A stretch of DNA of 35,333 nt from Amphimedon queenslandica (lineage: Eukaryota; Porifera; Demospongiae; Haplosclerida; Niphatidae). Shown here piece by piece: positions 22,404 to 32,396 of the stretch. The translations under genes were made by a program, and so were the position numbers. Each line of letters begins with the position of its first letter. The first letter of the stretch is position 1. The notes under the pieces are model-generated. The model had not been told where the DNA came from, did not search any database, and saw nothing but the letters and a program-made list of their open reading frames with translations. The stretch is from positions 34,175-69,507 of the forward strand of contig NW_003546484.1 of the NCBI RefSeq assembly GCF_000090795.2. Direction: 5' to 3'.

Positions 22404-23830
22404 TCAGCTGGTGCAGCAAACGTACCAATCTGTGATTCTAGGAAAGTTTCCTAAAATAGTTGACATGTTCAAAGCGTTATGGCTTTTATTTGTAGCTATT
22501 TGAATGATCCATCTCCTTTGTGATGTTTCTATAAAATCTAAATCTGCCCCAACCTTATTACTTTCCAAGGGCAAATACAACATTTGAAATTGCTGGTTCT
22601 TCAATTTTGCTAGAATTTGTAAAAGTAGAGAGATGATTGATAATAACATTCTTCTCAAAAGCTGTCTTTAAACCTTTTAATGATTAATTGGGCCCATTGG
22701 ATAATTAGGTCTTTCTGAACATAGCTTTGGTACAAATCACCAAACAATGGGGAGTTTCTCATTGCCACAAGAGGTTTTGCGTGTGGCTGGCTTTTAAGTT
22801 TTTCTATTATCTTCTCTGTTACATAAGACGATGGAAAATTAATTATGCATTTTGTAAAATCCACAGTTCCTTCATAATCGACAACGGGTCTTGTATGCAA
22901 TAACCATTGACATGACATCATTTCTGTACTTAATGTAGTATCCTGTATATTTGACAATATTGACATTAAGCGATGATCATTTAAAATTTAATCAAACTTT
23001 GATTCCATTGTTTTAGCACAGTAAGTACTTAACACAACACCACCCCACTTATCAAAACACTCCAAAGCTTTGGCAGAATTCGAATTTAAATAGCGAGCGG
23101 CTTCAAGTATCTCTTCTTTGTCCAAGATGGGCATGTATAACATGACCATGTTTTTACTGTGATAATGTTGAATATTCCACTAAGGTGGAGACGCAAAAAA
23201 ATTACCAAGCCATTGGTGTTGCACAATTCCCAGTTCACCATGATTTGGATCCACCAGATGTATAGCTCTGCATCCCTGTCCACTTCATCAGGAGCTTCAA
23301 TGGAGGCCAAATCTGTTTTAGGAATGGTATCTCCCCAGCATCATATACTAAAGACTTTGACGATTGAGTAACAGTCAGTAAAGGCATGGGTTTTATATCA
23401 TCTATTATTCTGTTTAAAACATAGTGCAAAAAATTGATTTTCCAATTCGTGGTGTTCCTATTACAAACATACCTTCCCCTTTGGACACAGTATTGAAAAA
23501 CTGAAAGCGCTCTTCATGAAAACGTATTATTTTGTCATACACTTTGGTATATACTTCTAGTACGTATAACTTATGATCCTTCTAAAAGTACTTTGACATA
23601 AATGTCGGTTCTTCATTAAGCCTAAGATGCTTATCAGCTCAAACAGAGGACTGCTCATTAGCCATAATAGAGGACTGCTCATCAGCCATAATAGAGGACT
23701 GCTCATCGACAAGGCAAGCGGCAAAAAGATAAAGACGAACACAGGAGTTGATTAGCAGGTGGCTTCCTACATTTGATAAAATACTGCTAGACCTTACAAC
23801 ACTGTCAAGACGCAGCAATTACTGTCTTGA
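22404..23830 (-). pseudogene. Crinkler/RHS-type P-loop NTPase with C-terminal nuclease-like domain, broken
   Basis: Read from high to low coordinates: an opening frame VRLYLFAACLVDEQ (about 23740-23700); a 24-bp coding tandem repeat; RLNEEPTFMSKYF; VYTKVYDKIIRFHEERFQFF; then GEGMFVIGTPRIGKSIF, a Walker A P-loop (about 23480-23430), which continues in another frame as LHYVLNRIIDD and LTVTQSSKSLVYDAG. Further on come LYMPILDKEEILEAARYL and CFDKWGGVV (about 23130-23040), the KWGG block that follows the NTPase in RHS/Crinkler proteins. The C-terminal part has GADLDFIETS and IIQIATNKSHN (about 22560-22480), resembling the D...Q-x-x-x-x-K-x-H active site of restriction-endonuclease-fold effector domains. 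Known proteins of this class combine such NTPases with nuclease tips. Stops (23639-23641, about 23582-23584, and TAA near 22990) and several frame changes mark it as non-functional here. Confidence 0.7.
23645..23709 (-). repeat. 24-bp in-frame coding minisatellite, nearly three units
   Basis: On the minus strand GATGAGCAGTCCTCTATTAT is followed by GGCT and repeats at 24-bp steps, giving the octapeptide ADEQSSIM in the frame of the surrounding gene. The last unit changes to NEQSSV and runs into a TGA at 23639-23641. A period that is a multiple of three suggests that it arose while the frame was under selection. Confidence 0.75.
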
Positions 23831-23920
23831 CTGAGCATGTGCACTGTGAAAGCAGTAGATTGTTCATGCCCGTATAGTCTACCCTCTTACCGCAACTATT
23901 CTATTTATAAAATTGAGATA

Positions 23921-24412
23921 CAGTCAAACCTGTCTAAAACGGTCACCTTGGGACATTCATTTAGTGGCTGTCTTATGCAGGTGGCCTTTTTATAGAGATG
24001 CAGGTGGCCATTTCATAGAGATGCCTTTATATACAATTTAAATTATTTTGTACACAATTACAAACAATATAATAAGACTTAAAGAACTTTTAGGTACCCC
24101 TGAAGACCTAAACAAAGTGATTATATAGTATTATTTCGAAGGTACTATTTGTGATAATAATATTAATGAATTATGATTTTTTTAAATTATAAAATGGGTG
24201 TGGTAGGATAGGCGTGGCTATCTGGCCGCCTGTAGACAGTGCTGGTCTTTATCATTTTGTATGGAGATGAACATTAACCATCTTACAGAGTGACAGCTGA
24301 GTCAGGTAAGTTTAGTATTACAGTGATTGTCCAAATATTGGGACATCAAATAGTGACCGTTTTAAAGTAGCCAGCTGTTTAAAGCAGGTGACTGCGTAGA
24401 CAGGTTTGACTT
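23921..24412. mobile_element. TA-bounded MITE of Tc1/mariner-pogo type
   Basis: The left end CAGTCAAACCTGTCTA (23921-23936) matches the reverse complement of the right end, AAGTCAAACCTGTCTA (24397-24412), with one mismatch at the outermost base. TA flanks both ends (23919-23920 and 24413-24414). Subterminal blocks also correspond (AACGGTCAC near the left, GTGACCGTT near 24354). The CAGTCAAACC-type terminus is common among mariner/pogo-derived MITEs. About 492 bp, no transposase inside. Confidence 0.8.
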
Positions 24413-24414
24413 TA

Positions 24415-25044
24415 CCATTTTCTCAGTTGTGGCTAGTCGTCTTGCCTTTTCTGAGTGTTCTCCTTGTCGTCCTTGATTCTGATTCTCAATCCCCTTGTTC
24501 TGATTAAGGCTATCTAGTCTACTTGACCTGATTATGGCTTTGCTCTCTGAAAAAAATTCAGAGGTAGACTATGAGGTACATGTATGCATGTATAGTCCCA
24601 GGTTTGATTTTGACTATTCATGTATGATACCAGGCTTCAAGGATTTTGGTGATTCCTCATAATTTATGCATTGAAGTCCCACAGTCATTAATCATGTAAT
24701 TTACAGTATTATTTGCAACACGAATGGTATAATATTACCTATTAAAGCTGCACGATGCAAGTTTTAATGTACTACAGCTTTATAACAAAGTTACTCCCTT
24801 TCCCAATAATGTACATATATCTATTGTTAATCATGTTCTCATTTCTGTGCTCCTTGACACCAATTTTTATATATCTTTGTCTCTTGATGTCCCTTTCTGT
24901 TGTCTTCGTACATGTACACATACATGTATACTCTATGCCTAACTTTTGCCATTTCTCTTTCCTTCTCTTAATAAATTTTGTCTTTGCTAATTTTAGTCAT
25001 TTCCTTTTTATCTAAATTTCATGTGCATAATTAATATGATTTTA
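24415..25044. other. AT-rich DNA with no gene seen
   Basis: The open frame at 24755-25015 is a pyrimidine-rich, hydrophobic artefact of T-rich sequence. Palindromes GTACATGTAC and TACATGTATA cluster around 24908-24932. Confidence 0.4.
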
Positions 25045-25520
25045 TTATGGTTTTTTCAGCTTTTGTAATATTTGTATATATTTATTCCAAGTTTTTGAAA
25101 TTTTTTCGTATATTTTAGTTACGCGTATTCTGTATTTTCTTGAATTTTTTACTTTTTCACAACTCTTAGATTTTTTACAAATTTTTAAATTTTCTTTATG
25201 TTTCACATACAATTCTTTACACTTGTTTTTAAATACACTTTTAATTTTTTCCTTGCACTTTTTATATAATTTTTTCAAAAATTTTTGAAATTTCTTCATT
25301 TTTGTTTGTATTTTATTTTTTTGACATAATTTTTATAAACTTAAAAATTTTTTATGCGCATTTTCATAATGTTCGCTAGTTTAGAAATTATTTTTGATTT
25401 TGTGTGAATTTTCTTGTATCAACTTTAATGGATTTTTGTTGGCCCTCCTCAATTTTTTGAAATTTTGCTTTTTTAGTAATTTTTTACTCTTTTTTGTTTC
25501 ATTTTTTGTTCCTAGTGGTA
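25045..25520. repeat. T-rich dispersed repeat Z, copy 2
   Basis: Same block order as copy 1: TATATTTATTCCAAGTTTT, ACGCGTATTCTGTATTTTC, TTTATGTTTCACATACAAT, TTTTTTATGCGCATTTTCAT, TTGTATCAACTTTAATG and GATTTTTGTTGGCC. The minus strand of this copy is open for 84 codons with an extreme Lys content (starting MKKFQKFLKKLYKKCKE). Copy 1 does not keep that frame open, so I treat it as a by-product of A-rich sequence and not as a gene. Confidence 0.75.
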
Positions 25521-26924
25521 ACTGTAGTTTTAATTTTTTTGCAGAGCACTGTATTAGTAATTAAATAATAATAATAGTGCTATTAATATTATTAATAATA
25601 ATGATAACGTATTCGAACCTACATATTTTATATTACAAGGATAATAATAATAACAATAGTATTGTACATGTAGAATGCTATGTTTCTTGATCACAATACT
25701 AGAGGCACTACATAAAACATGTACATACGATGGCTTTCAAAGCCTTTTCTCTTTGATGTACTATAAAGTATCTATCATAAAATAGACTAAAATACATGTT
25801 TATCTATTAACATTAATTATCAGCCATAGCTGGCTACACATAATAATACACGTATGACACCTAGAAAATTAAAAAGTATTTAGTGACAGTTTTGGCATTA
25901 CTTTTTTGGTAGAATAGTTTCATTTTGTGTTGGAAAATTTGCTATCCACTGAAACTATGCAAATATTCTTAGTTTACCGTACATTTATTAGTTTAGTAAG
26001 CTACATGTAGGTCAAAATTTTTTTAAGTTTAGTTATTCAAAAGTAAAATACTTTTATTTTACTAAAAACAAGCACTGAAATAAAAAAAGCATCAAGAAAG
26101 TTCTTACTTATTATTTTACTCATATCCATAATTCCTTAGTGATGCTATAATTCTGTATCAATTGGACTTTCCTCTGTTTTATAGTTCTTGCCTTTGCTAT
26201 CAGTTCTTTGTATAATTTTTTAGCTGTGCAAGCAAAGGCCTGTTACTAACCAACACGCAACACTTCATGTTGACAGCTCTAAGCTTGCCTATGCTGTCAA
26301 GTTCTTGCATAGTATCTTAGGATGCATATACTTAACTCTACATGGCAATGATGGCATTTTGAGGATGCTTTTGCCTTTTCAGACCAATTTTACAAAGTCA
26401 CTATTAATGTAACTTTGACTATAATTATTATAATTATTGAGCTGCTTTACTGATTACGTACATGTTTGTGAATGTATGCTTGTTTGTACGTGTATTTACA
26501 TGTATGTAGTAGCTTATAGTACTGTATTAGTATTTGATAATGATATTGGTTTTTGGTTTAGTGTTCAAATGTAGTTGTAACCCAAGTTATGCTTTAATCA
26601 GTCTAATATCATCGGTGAAGTAAAGATGTGACTATCAATCTTAATGTACATGTAAAACCCCCAATCTCCAGATACTATATTGCTTATTATCATCGGCATT
26701 GTCAGTTTATTAGCCCACTCCAATTTGATCTGTTTCACAGGTGGAGAGGGCAGGAGGCCTCATTAAATTCTTTTATTATTGAAATGTTTAATTGCCAATG
26801 CGGGTGGGAAAGGTGAATTTATGAATGTAATTGGAGTTGACTTTACATGTGCTTAACTGTACATATCCTTCTTTTACCTTGCATGTGTAAGCTATGTACC
26901 AAAATTGTGACTTGGTCTGAGAAA
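25521..26924. other. AT-rich DNA with no gene seen
   Basis: (AAT)n-like patches at 25562-25605 and 25638-25655 and several TACATGTA palindromes. The short frame at 26628-26816 has no recognisable motif. Confidence 0.4.
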
Positions 26925-27022
26925 ATTGACCTTAAAGAAGAAGGTGCACTATAAAATTATCCACGCAGCGTCATAAAATCGCTTCCGCCCGTCACAGTAT
27001 AAAAGGAGGTGCTCTGGGCACA
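26925..27022 (+). promoter_or_regulatory. TATA-box core promoter, left member of a mirrored pair
   Basis: CAGTATAAAAGGAGGTGCTC (26995-27014) contains a canonical TATAAAAG at 26998-27005, 20 bp before an ATG (27025). The block GAGGTGCTCTGGGCA and, upstream, AAATTGACCTTAAA and GAAGGTGCACTATAAAA match the minus strand around 28380-28440, where the two parts are contiguous. Here about 50 bp with a second TATAAAA (26950) separates them. This is sequence-level evidence of a shared promoter; activity is inferred. Confidence 0.55.
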
Positions 27023-27024
27023 AT

Positions 27025-27415
27025 ATGGCGGCCACATTTGAAAACAACAAAATAGCTCGCGCACTGGCACTATTCTTATCATGGCTAAATCACTAGCAAA
27101 ACGCATTATAAAAACATTAAAATTAGTAAAGGTGAGAGAGTTAACCTACAAGCACAGGTAGAAAGCATGGGAAGAAGAGAAATGGTATAATTGACTTGAA
27201 GTAATAATTTTTACATTATTATCAAATATTTATATTGTATATTCTGAAAATCTGTCAACAGCCTAACAAACATGGTCAATAATGCTGTCAGGCAGGTTAT
27301 AAGTGATAGTGGCAAAGGAATAGACCTCATTGATAAAAAACCAGCCCAGGAACTGCCACCACTGGGACCAGAAGGCCTTGCCGAATACCAATTATCAGCA
27401 ACCCTCATCAAGTAG
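27025..27415 (+). CDS. Small unrecognised spliced gene
   Basis: Downstream of the TATA box are two candidate starts. ATG 27025 gives a 23-codon frame (MAATFENNKIARALALF) ending at TAG 27094-27096. ATG 27081 gives MAKSLAKRIIKTLKLVK up to a good splice donor AAG|GTGAGA at 27131/27132. A second exon begins after CTGTCAACAG at 27262 and is open to TAG 27413-27415 (SLTNMVNNAVRQVISDSGKG, then KPAQELPPLGPEGLAEYQ). The phases do not join cleanly with the 27081 start, so either an exon is missing or the gene is broken. The protein is basic at its N-terminus and has no domain that I know. The promoter match at 28.4 kb suggests a repeated gene family. Confidence 0.35.
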
Positions 27416-28119
27416 AAGTGGTAACAGCAAAAGACCCCCACTTGGTCCTCAATCAGATCCTATAGTACTGGTAGCAGTTGCAACATTGAATGATCCACTG
27501 GAAGTAGTAAATACAAAAATTATATTATTCTAAATTATTAAGCATATACAATAACAGAGTTGAATGGATATGGGGATGGTGAGAAGCTTCCAGTAGTTGT
27601 GTACATCTTCCCAACTGTACCAAGTAATGCCAATCAAAATATGGCAGTACTGTGATGGTAATATACCAGCACAAGTTAATGCTAGTACGAGCCTAAAAAA
27701 TATTAATGCCAATTAATGTATGATTACTTTACATTACACATTATACTTACAGATTATACTTACTTCTGTATCTACTACATAATAAACTTGTGTTACGATT
27801 ACTGGACTCAACTATCCTTGAATTGAAATTCAGCACAAATCACATGACTTATACTATAATAATAATAGTAATAATAATATTAATATAATTTTGATAATTA
27901 TTATAATAAATAATAATAATAATAAATAATACCTGATTGCAATTTATCACCCTTCAGTCAACCATACGACACTATCACCAACATGTGCATCCCAATAGCC
28001 GATCTTCTATTTATGCACAAAATGGCTGCTCTTTGTCTCCATCGCCCATACCTTATTTTATATATTAACACTAATTTCAAACACATTATAACTACCTGAA
28101 GTATTGAGCATAACTAGTA
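27416..28119. other. Non-coding interval with AT microsatellite
   Basis: Apart from the triplet microsatellite at 27858-27931, no feature is supported. A continuation of the preceding gene (a frame with PPLGPQSDPIVLVAVATLND near 27435-27500) is possible. Confidence 0.35.
27858..27931. repeat. (AAT)n/(ATT)n microsatellite
   Basis: Imperfect run of AAT/ATA triplets interrupted by TTTTGATAATTATT, producing a partly self-complementary AT tract. Confidence 0.8.
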
Positions 28120-28347
28120 TCATGTGATAGAGCCTCTAAATGATCCTCTTTCCCGACTAAATCAGCAAGTAAGTGAGACAGCATTTCCAGTGCCTTCTTT
28201 TAGTGCCTAAAGACCCCTTAACTCGATCAAGCCTAACTTGAACTGGTCCTTATCTTCTTTGAGAGTAAAATGTAACTCAATTTGGTACCAAAACTTCTCT
28301 CTGCCTGCGTTTTTCCTTGAAGAAGCAACATCATCTAGAGCACACAT
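28120..28347 (-). CDS. Unrecognised small gene, probably frameshifted
   Basis: On the minus strand the ATG at 28347 opens MCALDDVASSRKNAGREKFW, followed by YQIELHFTLKEDKDQFK, to a stop near 28207. A neighbouring frame then gives ALEMLSHLLADLVGKEDHLE and SHDTSYAQYF up to a possible donor CAG|GTAGTT near 28098. The text is convincingly protein-like (amphipathic, charged), and the frame change near 28210 suggests a small indel. I recall similar short proteins as repetitive families in sponges but cannot name a function. It is preceded by the mirrored TATA promoter and lies back to back with the DUF7869-type gene that starts at 28659. Confidence 0.4.
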
Positions 28348-28378
28348 TTTTACACGTGAAAAAAAACAGAAGCCACCA

Positions 28379-28440
28379 TGCCCAGAGCACCGCCTTTTAT
28401 ACCGCACCTTCTCGTTTAAGTCCAATTTAATGAAAATGAG
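28379..28440 (-). promoter_or_regulatory. TATA-box core promoter, right member of a mirrored pair
   Basis: On the minus strand AAATTGGACTTAAACGAGAA is followed by GGTGCGGTATAAAAGGCGGT and GCTCTGGGCATGGTGGC. TATAAAAGG occupies 28401-28393. It aligns with the plus-strand promoter at 26925-27022 and drives (by inference) the minus-strand frame starting at 28347. Confidence 0.55.
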
Positions 28441-28658
28441 ATGGCGAAAATTGTGATAAGTTAATTTTTGTGGCGAATTTTTTTCATTTCATATATGTGT
28501 TATATAAGTCAATACCAACCTATTGATACCAAGATCTCCCCAAAACTCCATGTATTACTCGAGTTAGAAGGCAATCTTTGAGAAAGGTGTCCTCCATTTA
28601 CGGAACCAAGGCAATGTAATTGCATGGGCGGGTGTTGTACTAGATCACGTGGGTAACA
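28441..28658. promoter_or_regulatory. Short intergenic region between two divergent genes
   Basis: About 220-310 bp separates the minus-strand gene (ATG 28347, TATA 28393-28401) from the plus-strand gene (ATG 28659). CACGTG, an E-box, occurs at 28646-28651 just upstream of the plus-strand start. No TATA box is evident on the plus strand. Shared regulation is possible but only inferred. Confidence 0.3.
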
Positions 28659-31600
28659 ATGGCAACGCTAATTTACAATTCTACAGTACTGTTAGTGCTT
28701 TTGAGGATGTCTGTGGAGGAAATAGCGAAGCTTCTTAACACGGAACACAGAGGATTCTACTCTTCTCACTCTGCTTGGAGAATACTTCTACTCCCCTACA
28801 CAGAGCCAAGGTAAGCTATATGTAATTATTAGTAATGAATATTGTTTTACTTGTTTATACAAAGTCAATAGCAACTGATAACAGCAAAATAATTAAAGCA
28901 ACTATTATTATGCCATAGGATATTGGGACTGTAAAAGCGATGATGGTGAAGATGAATGTGATGGGCTCTTGGTAACAACCCCGAAGCAGCTGCACTTCTC
29001 ATCACAGCAGGAGCTTTCACAGCACCTGGAGCAGCAGGAAGAGGAGTATGATGATGAAGAACCACTCATCACTCCTGCAACTAGCAACACCATAGTTGTG
29101 GAGCCAGAGGATCTAGAGCTGGATGAGAGAGCTGTGGATTTGAGAGAGAGGGAGGAAATTGAGGCACGATACTCTAGTGGATGTTGTGCAAAGAAGTGCC
29201 ACACACAGTTTGAGAAGGATGATCTGATGAGAGTGCGCTGGGATTTGCAAGAACTGACAAAGGACCAACTGGAGATGACTATTCCTGGACACCAGATGTC
29301 TTCAACATCTTGTGAAATAGTTGAGAGGAATAGGACTGAGTATGAATACAGGGGGAAGAAAGTATTGAACAAAAAATATCTATAACAATAAATTATTTCT
29401 TATCTTTTAGAAATAGATATTTAAGAAGCTCTTCTTGTTATCAGAAATGGTACCTACAAGAACTTGAGGCATTTCCTTTAAAATGGATTACAACCTAGGT
29501 AAAAATAGTAAGAATAATCCAAAGGAGAGTAATTAAAATTTTTAATGAAGGGTTCATGGGAACACTGGTCACAATCCATGTCATGCTCTTTCTGTGGAAG
29601 GCATTTAAGATGTGGTAGCATTTTTGAAGAACTATGCTGAAGACTACACCATTTTACTACCTGGGAGGATACCTGGAGTGAGGGATTATGGGAAGGCCAA
29701 GCTATTGCCGTCCAGTGTGTCCCGACGCATGTTTTACCGGCAGTATGCTGATGCTGGTAGGGAACATACTCTCAGTGAAAGTTCCTTTAAAAGAATATGG
29801 AGAAAGTATGTTCTCCACATTTACAGCATCAAGCCAATGACAGACTTATGCTGGACTTGCAAGAAGAATAGCACTGCAAATTTAAGGAATGCTGGGTGTG
29901 AGATTGAGAGTCAGTCTAAGGTACATTTATTATTATTAATAATGTAATTATTCTTGCCCGTAAAATGCTGTCCCTTAGTGAGTAACTTTGTCTGTAGTTA
30001 ACTTGTTATTTTCATATTACTTTCAAGAATAATGATACTACATGAACATACAGTACTATTCCTTCATGTGTTAGTGGTATCTAATGGTATTTAAAAGATG
30101 TTAATGTGTATTGAGTACTTATTAATAGTATAACTTACCTTAATAGTGTAGCATAGTGTCCTTTACTGTTAGTCAGTTGTATTGCTTGATGTGTTCGGAG
30201 TATCTAATTGTATACAAGAAATGGTAATGTGTATTATGTTATTATTAGTATAACTTACCTTAATAGTGCAGCATAGTGTCCTTTACTGTTATTCAGTTGT
30301 ATTGCTTGATGTGTTTGTAGTATCTAATTGTATTTAAAAGATGTTAATGTGTATTGTGTTCTTATTGTTAGTATAACTTACCTTAATAGTGTAGCATAGT
30401 GTCCTTTACTGTTATTCAGTTGTATTGGTTGATGTGTTAGGAGTATCTAATTGTATACAAGAAATGGTAATGTGTAATGAGTACCTATTATTAGTATAAC
30501 TTACCTTAATAGTGTAGCATAGTGTCCTTTCTTGTTATTCAATTGTATTGCTTGATGTGTTAGGAGTATCTAATTGTATACAAGAAATGGTAATGTGTAT
30601 TGTGTTCTTATTATTAGTATAACTTACCTTATTAGTGTAGCATAGTGTCGTTTACTGTTATTCAGTTGTATTGCTTCATGTGTTAGTATTATCTAATTAT
30701 ATTTAAAAGATGTTAATGTGTATTGTGTTCTTAATATTAGTATAACTTACCTTAATAGTGTAGCATAGTGTCCTTTACTGATATTCAGTTGTATTGCTTA
30801 TTGTGTTAGTAATATATAAAATGTTTGATGTTTTCATAGGCAATAGTAGCTGTAAAGGAGCATATAGATCTTGTAAGGTGGGAGAGAGATCACTTCAGGG
30901 AAGTGTTGAAGCGGACTAAAGATGCCATCAAAAAGCTGGACTTAACCATTGAAAGGTCAGTGAACCAAGTGGAAGTCGAAGTTCACTATAGCTTTGACTA
31001 TGCGCAACAAGTAAGTCAGTTAGTATCTTTACACATCATCCTAAAATTAATAAATGCAGGTGCAATACCCCAGTGATCCATTGCAGCCTGGTCCCATCTA
31101 GTTCTTAACACTAAGGAAATGTGGCTTGTTTGGGGTTTGTTGTGAAGCATTCCCTAGGCAGGTTACATACCTAGTGGATGAAGCAATGGACACAGGGAAG
31201 GGGGCAAATACTCTTGTCAGCTATGTCCATCACTACATTGAAAACCATGGCATCAATGCTAGTATGATCCATCTCCATGCTGACAACTGTACAGGTCAAA
31301 ATAAGAATAATACTCTTATTCAATATTTGGCCTGGAGAGTACTGACACACAGGAATAAATCTATCAAGATCTCCTTTCTTCCAGTTGGGCATGCCAAGTT
31401 CTCACCAGACTGGTGCTTTGGGCTCTTTTTAGGAAGACTGCAGTAGGTTGCTTGGAGGATATTGCTAAAGTAGTTGATGATTCTGCAGTAGTGAATGTTT
31501 CCCAATTGGTTGGATCTAGCACAGGAGAGGTTTTTATGCAATGCTTTGATTGGACGGGCTTTCTGCAATGTTCTTTTATGCGCATAGACGGGATAAAAAA

Positions 31601-31952
31601 AATCCACCATATCAGGCTGGAGAAGGATTCACTACTGCAGGCAGACTTCTTAGCTCAAGACTCGATAGATAGTAGCATTAGAAAAGTAAGTTTATTGAGA
31701 GATGATGTTACCCTGCCTCCTGATACACTACCAGAGGTAGTACTACCAAAGGGGTTATCAGCAGAAAGGCAGTGGTACCTATTTTAAAAAATTAGGAATA
31801 TTTGTCCGGACAACAGCAAGGACAAGACATGCCCCTTGCCTTCTGTTGCAAAGCCTTCATCATTAGCCCACCATACACCTGAAGCACCATCTCTGGCAGG
31901 GAGAAGTATGGGTGTTCCACCAGCTCCTAAAAGGAGGAGAAAGAAGCAGTAA
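28659..31952 (+). pseudogene. DUF7869-type transposon-like gene, several disabling mutations
   Basis: The likely start is ATG 28659 (second in-frame ATG at 28709). Blocks follow: YWDCKSDDGEDECDG and an acidic Gln/Glu-rich stretch (28921-29100); CCAKKCHTQFEKDDL (29183-29227); HGNTGHNPCHAL then DVVAFLKNYAEDYTILLPGR (29555-29670); KLLPSSVSRRMFYRQYADAG and DLCWTCKKN (29698-29878); exon 30840-31010 with VRWERDHFREVLKRTKDAIK and HYSFDYAQQ; a 49-bp intron; an exon from 31060 with YPSDPLQPGP, HLHADNCTGQNKNNTLIQYL and HAKFSPDWCFGL, the DUF7869 signature; and a C-terminus with ERQWYLF and KRRRKKQ (possible nuclear signal). The HADN Asp and the later HAKF..D pattern suggest an RNase H-like nuclease. Disruptions: TAA 29606-29608, TAG 31099-31101, a one-base shift near 31425 in a T-run, and TAA 31785-31787. 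The 919-bp intron (29921-30839) holds a satellite array. Confidence 0.75.
30040..30826 (+). repeat. ~121-bp tandem array, about six and a half units, inside an intron
   Basis: GTATAACTTACCTTAATAGTG and its variants recur at about 30129, 30248, 30371, 30493, 30617 and 30738 (steps of 119-124 bp), followed each time by TAGCATAGTGTCCTTTACTG and TTGTATTGCTTGATGTGTT. Two unit types differ at one block, TTTAAAAGATGTTAATG (A) and ATACAAGAAATGGTAATG (B), in the order A-B-A-B-B-A. The array fills most of the intron at 29921-30839. The same unit lies in reverse orientation at 32808-33160. Confidence 0.92.
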
Positions 31953-32396
31953 ATGTGGCTTTGTTGGTCACAACTGCCGGTCTTTCTGATTGACTTGTGT
32001 GTGCAGTGCTCTCTTCGTCTTAGGACTTTCTCGATCTCGTAAGGTAAGCCATGTTATAAACTGCACTTCATAAGAATTGTTGTTAGCCATTCACATGTAC
32101 CTGTTGTATTCTTTCTCTCGTTTTGCGAGTGAAATTACTCCAATGCACTCTCCAGATTTCCTACTCTCTTTAATTGTCATTCTATCTTCTACAACATATT
32201 TCACAAGTGTCATCTCATCTCACACACTTTCTGATTTGAGTTCATCTCTTGCTGTATGTGTCACTTCTAAGTACACATCCTGTTCTGAACTCTCACTCTG
32301 TTCCAGTTCTTTTTGACAACTCTTTTTCTCTGTCTTTCTTCCTTTCTCTACTTCTCTCTTTTCTGTCTTCTTTCATCCCTCCTATGTCACCCACTC
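31953..32396. other. Pyrimidine-rich DNA with no supported gene
   Basis: The 3' flank of the DUF7869-type gene. Open frames at 32077-32548 are Ser/Leu/Phe-rich artefacts of CT-rich sequence and run into a tandem repeat. Confidence 0.4.

Noticed and set aside
24755..25015. 86-codon hydrophobic open frame that could suggest a membrane protein
   Set aside because: Hydrophobicity follows from T-rich codons (Phe, Leu, Ile). No start context, splice partner or homologous motif was found.
25045..25299. 84-codon Lys-rich open frame on the minus strand
   Set aside because: It is the A-rich strand of repeat Z. The other copy (21211-21720) does not keep the frame open, so selection for a protein is not supported.
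30040..30826. Regular repeats that could be mistaken for a CRISPR array
   Set aside because: Whole 121-bp units repeat without unique spacers, and the context is a eukaryotic intron.
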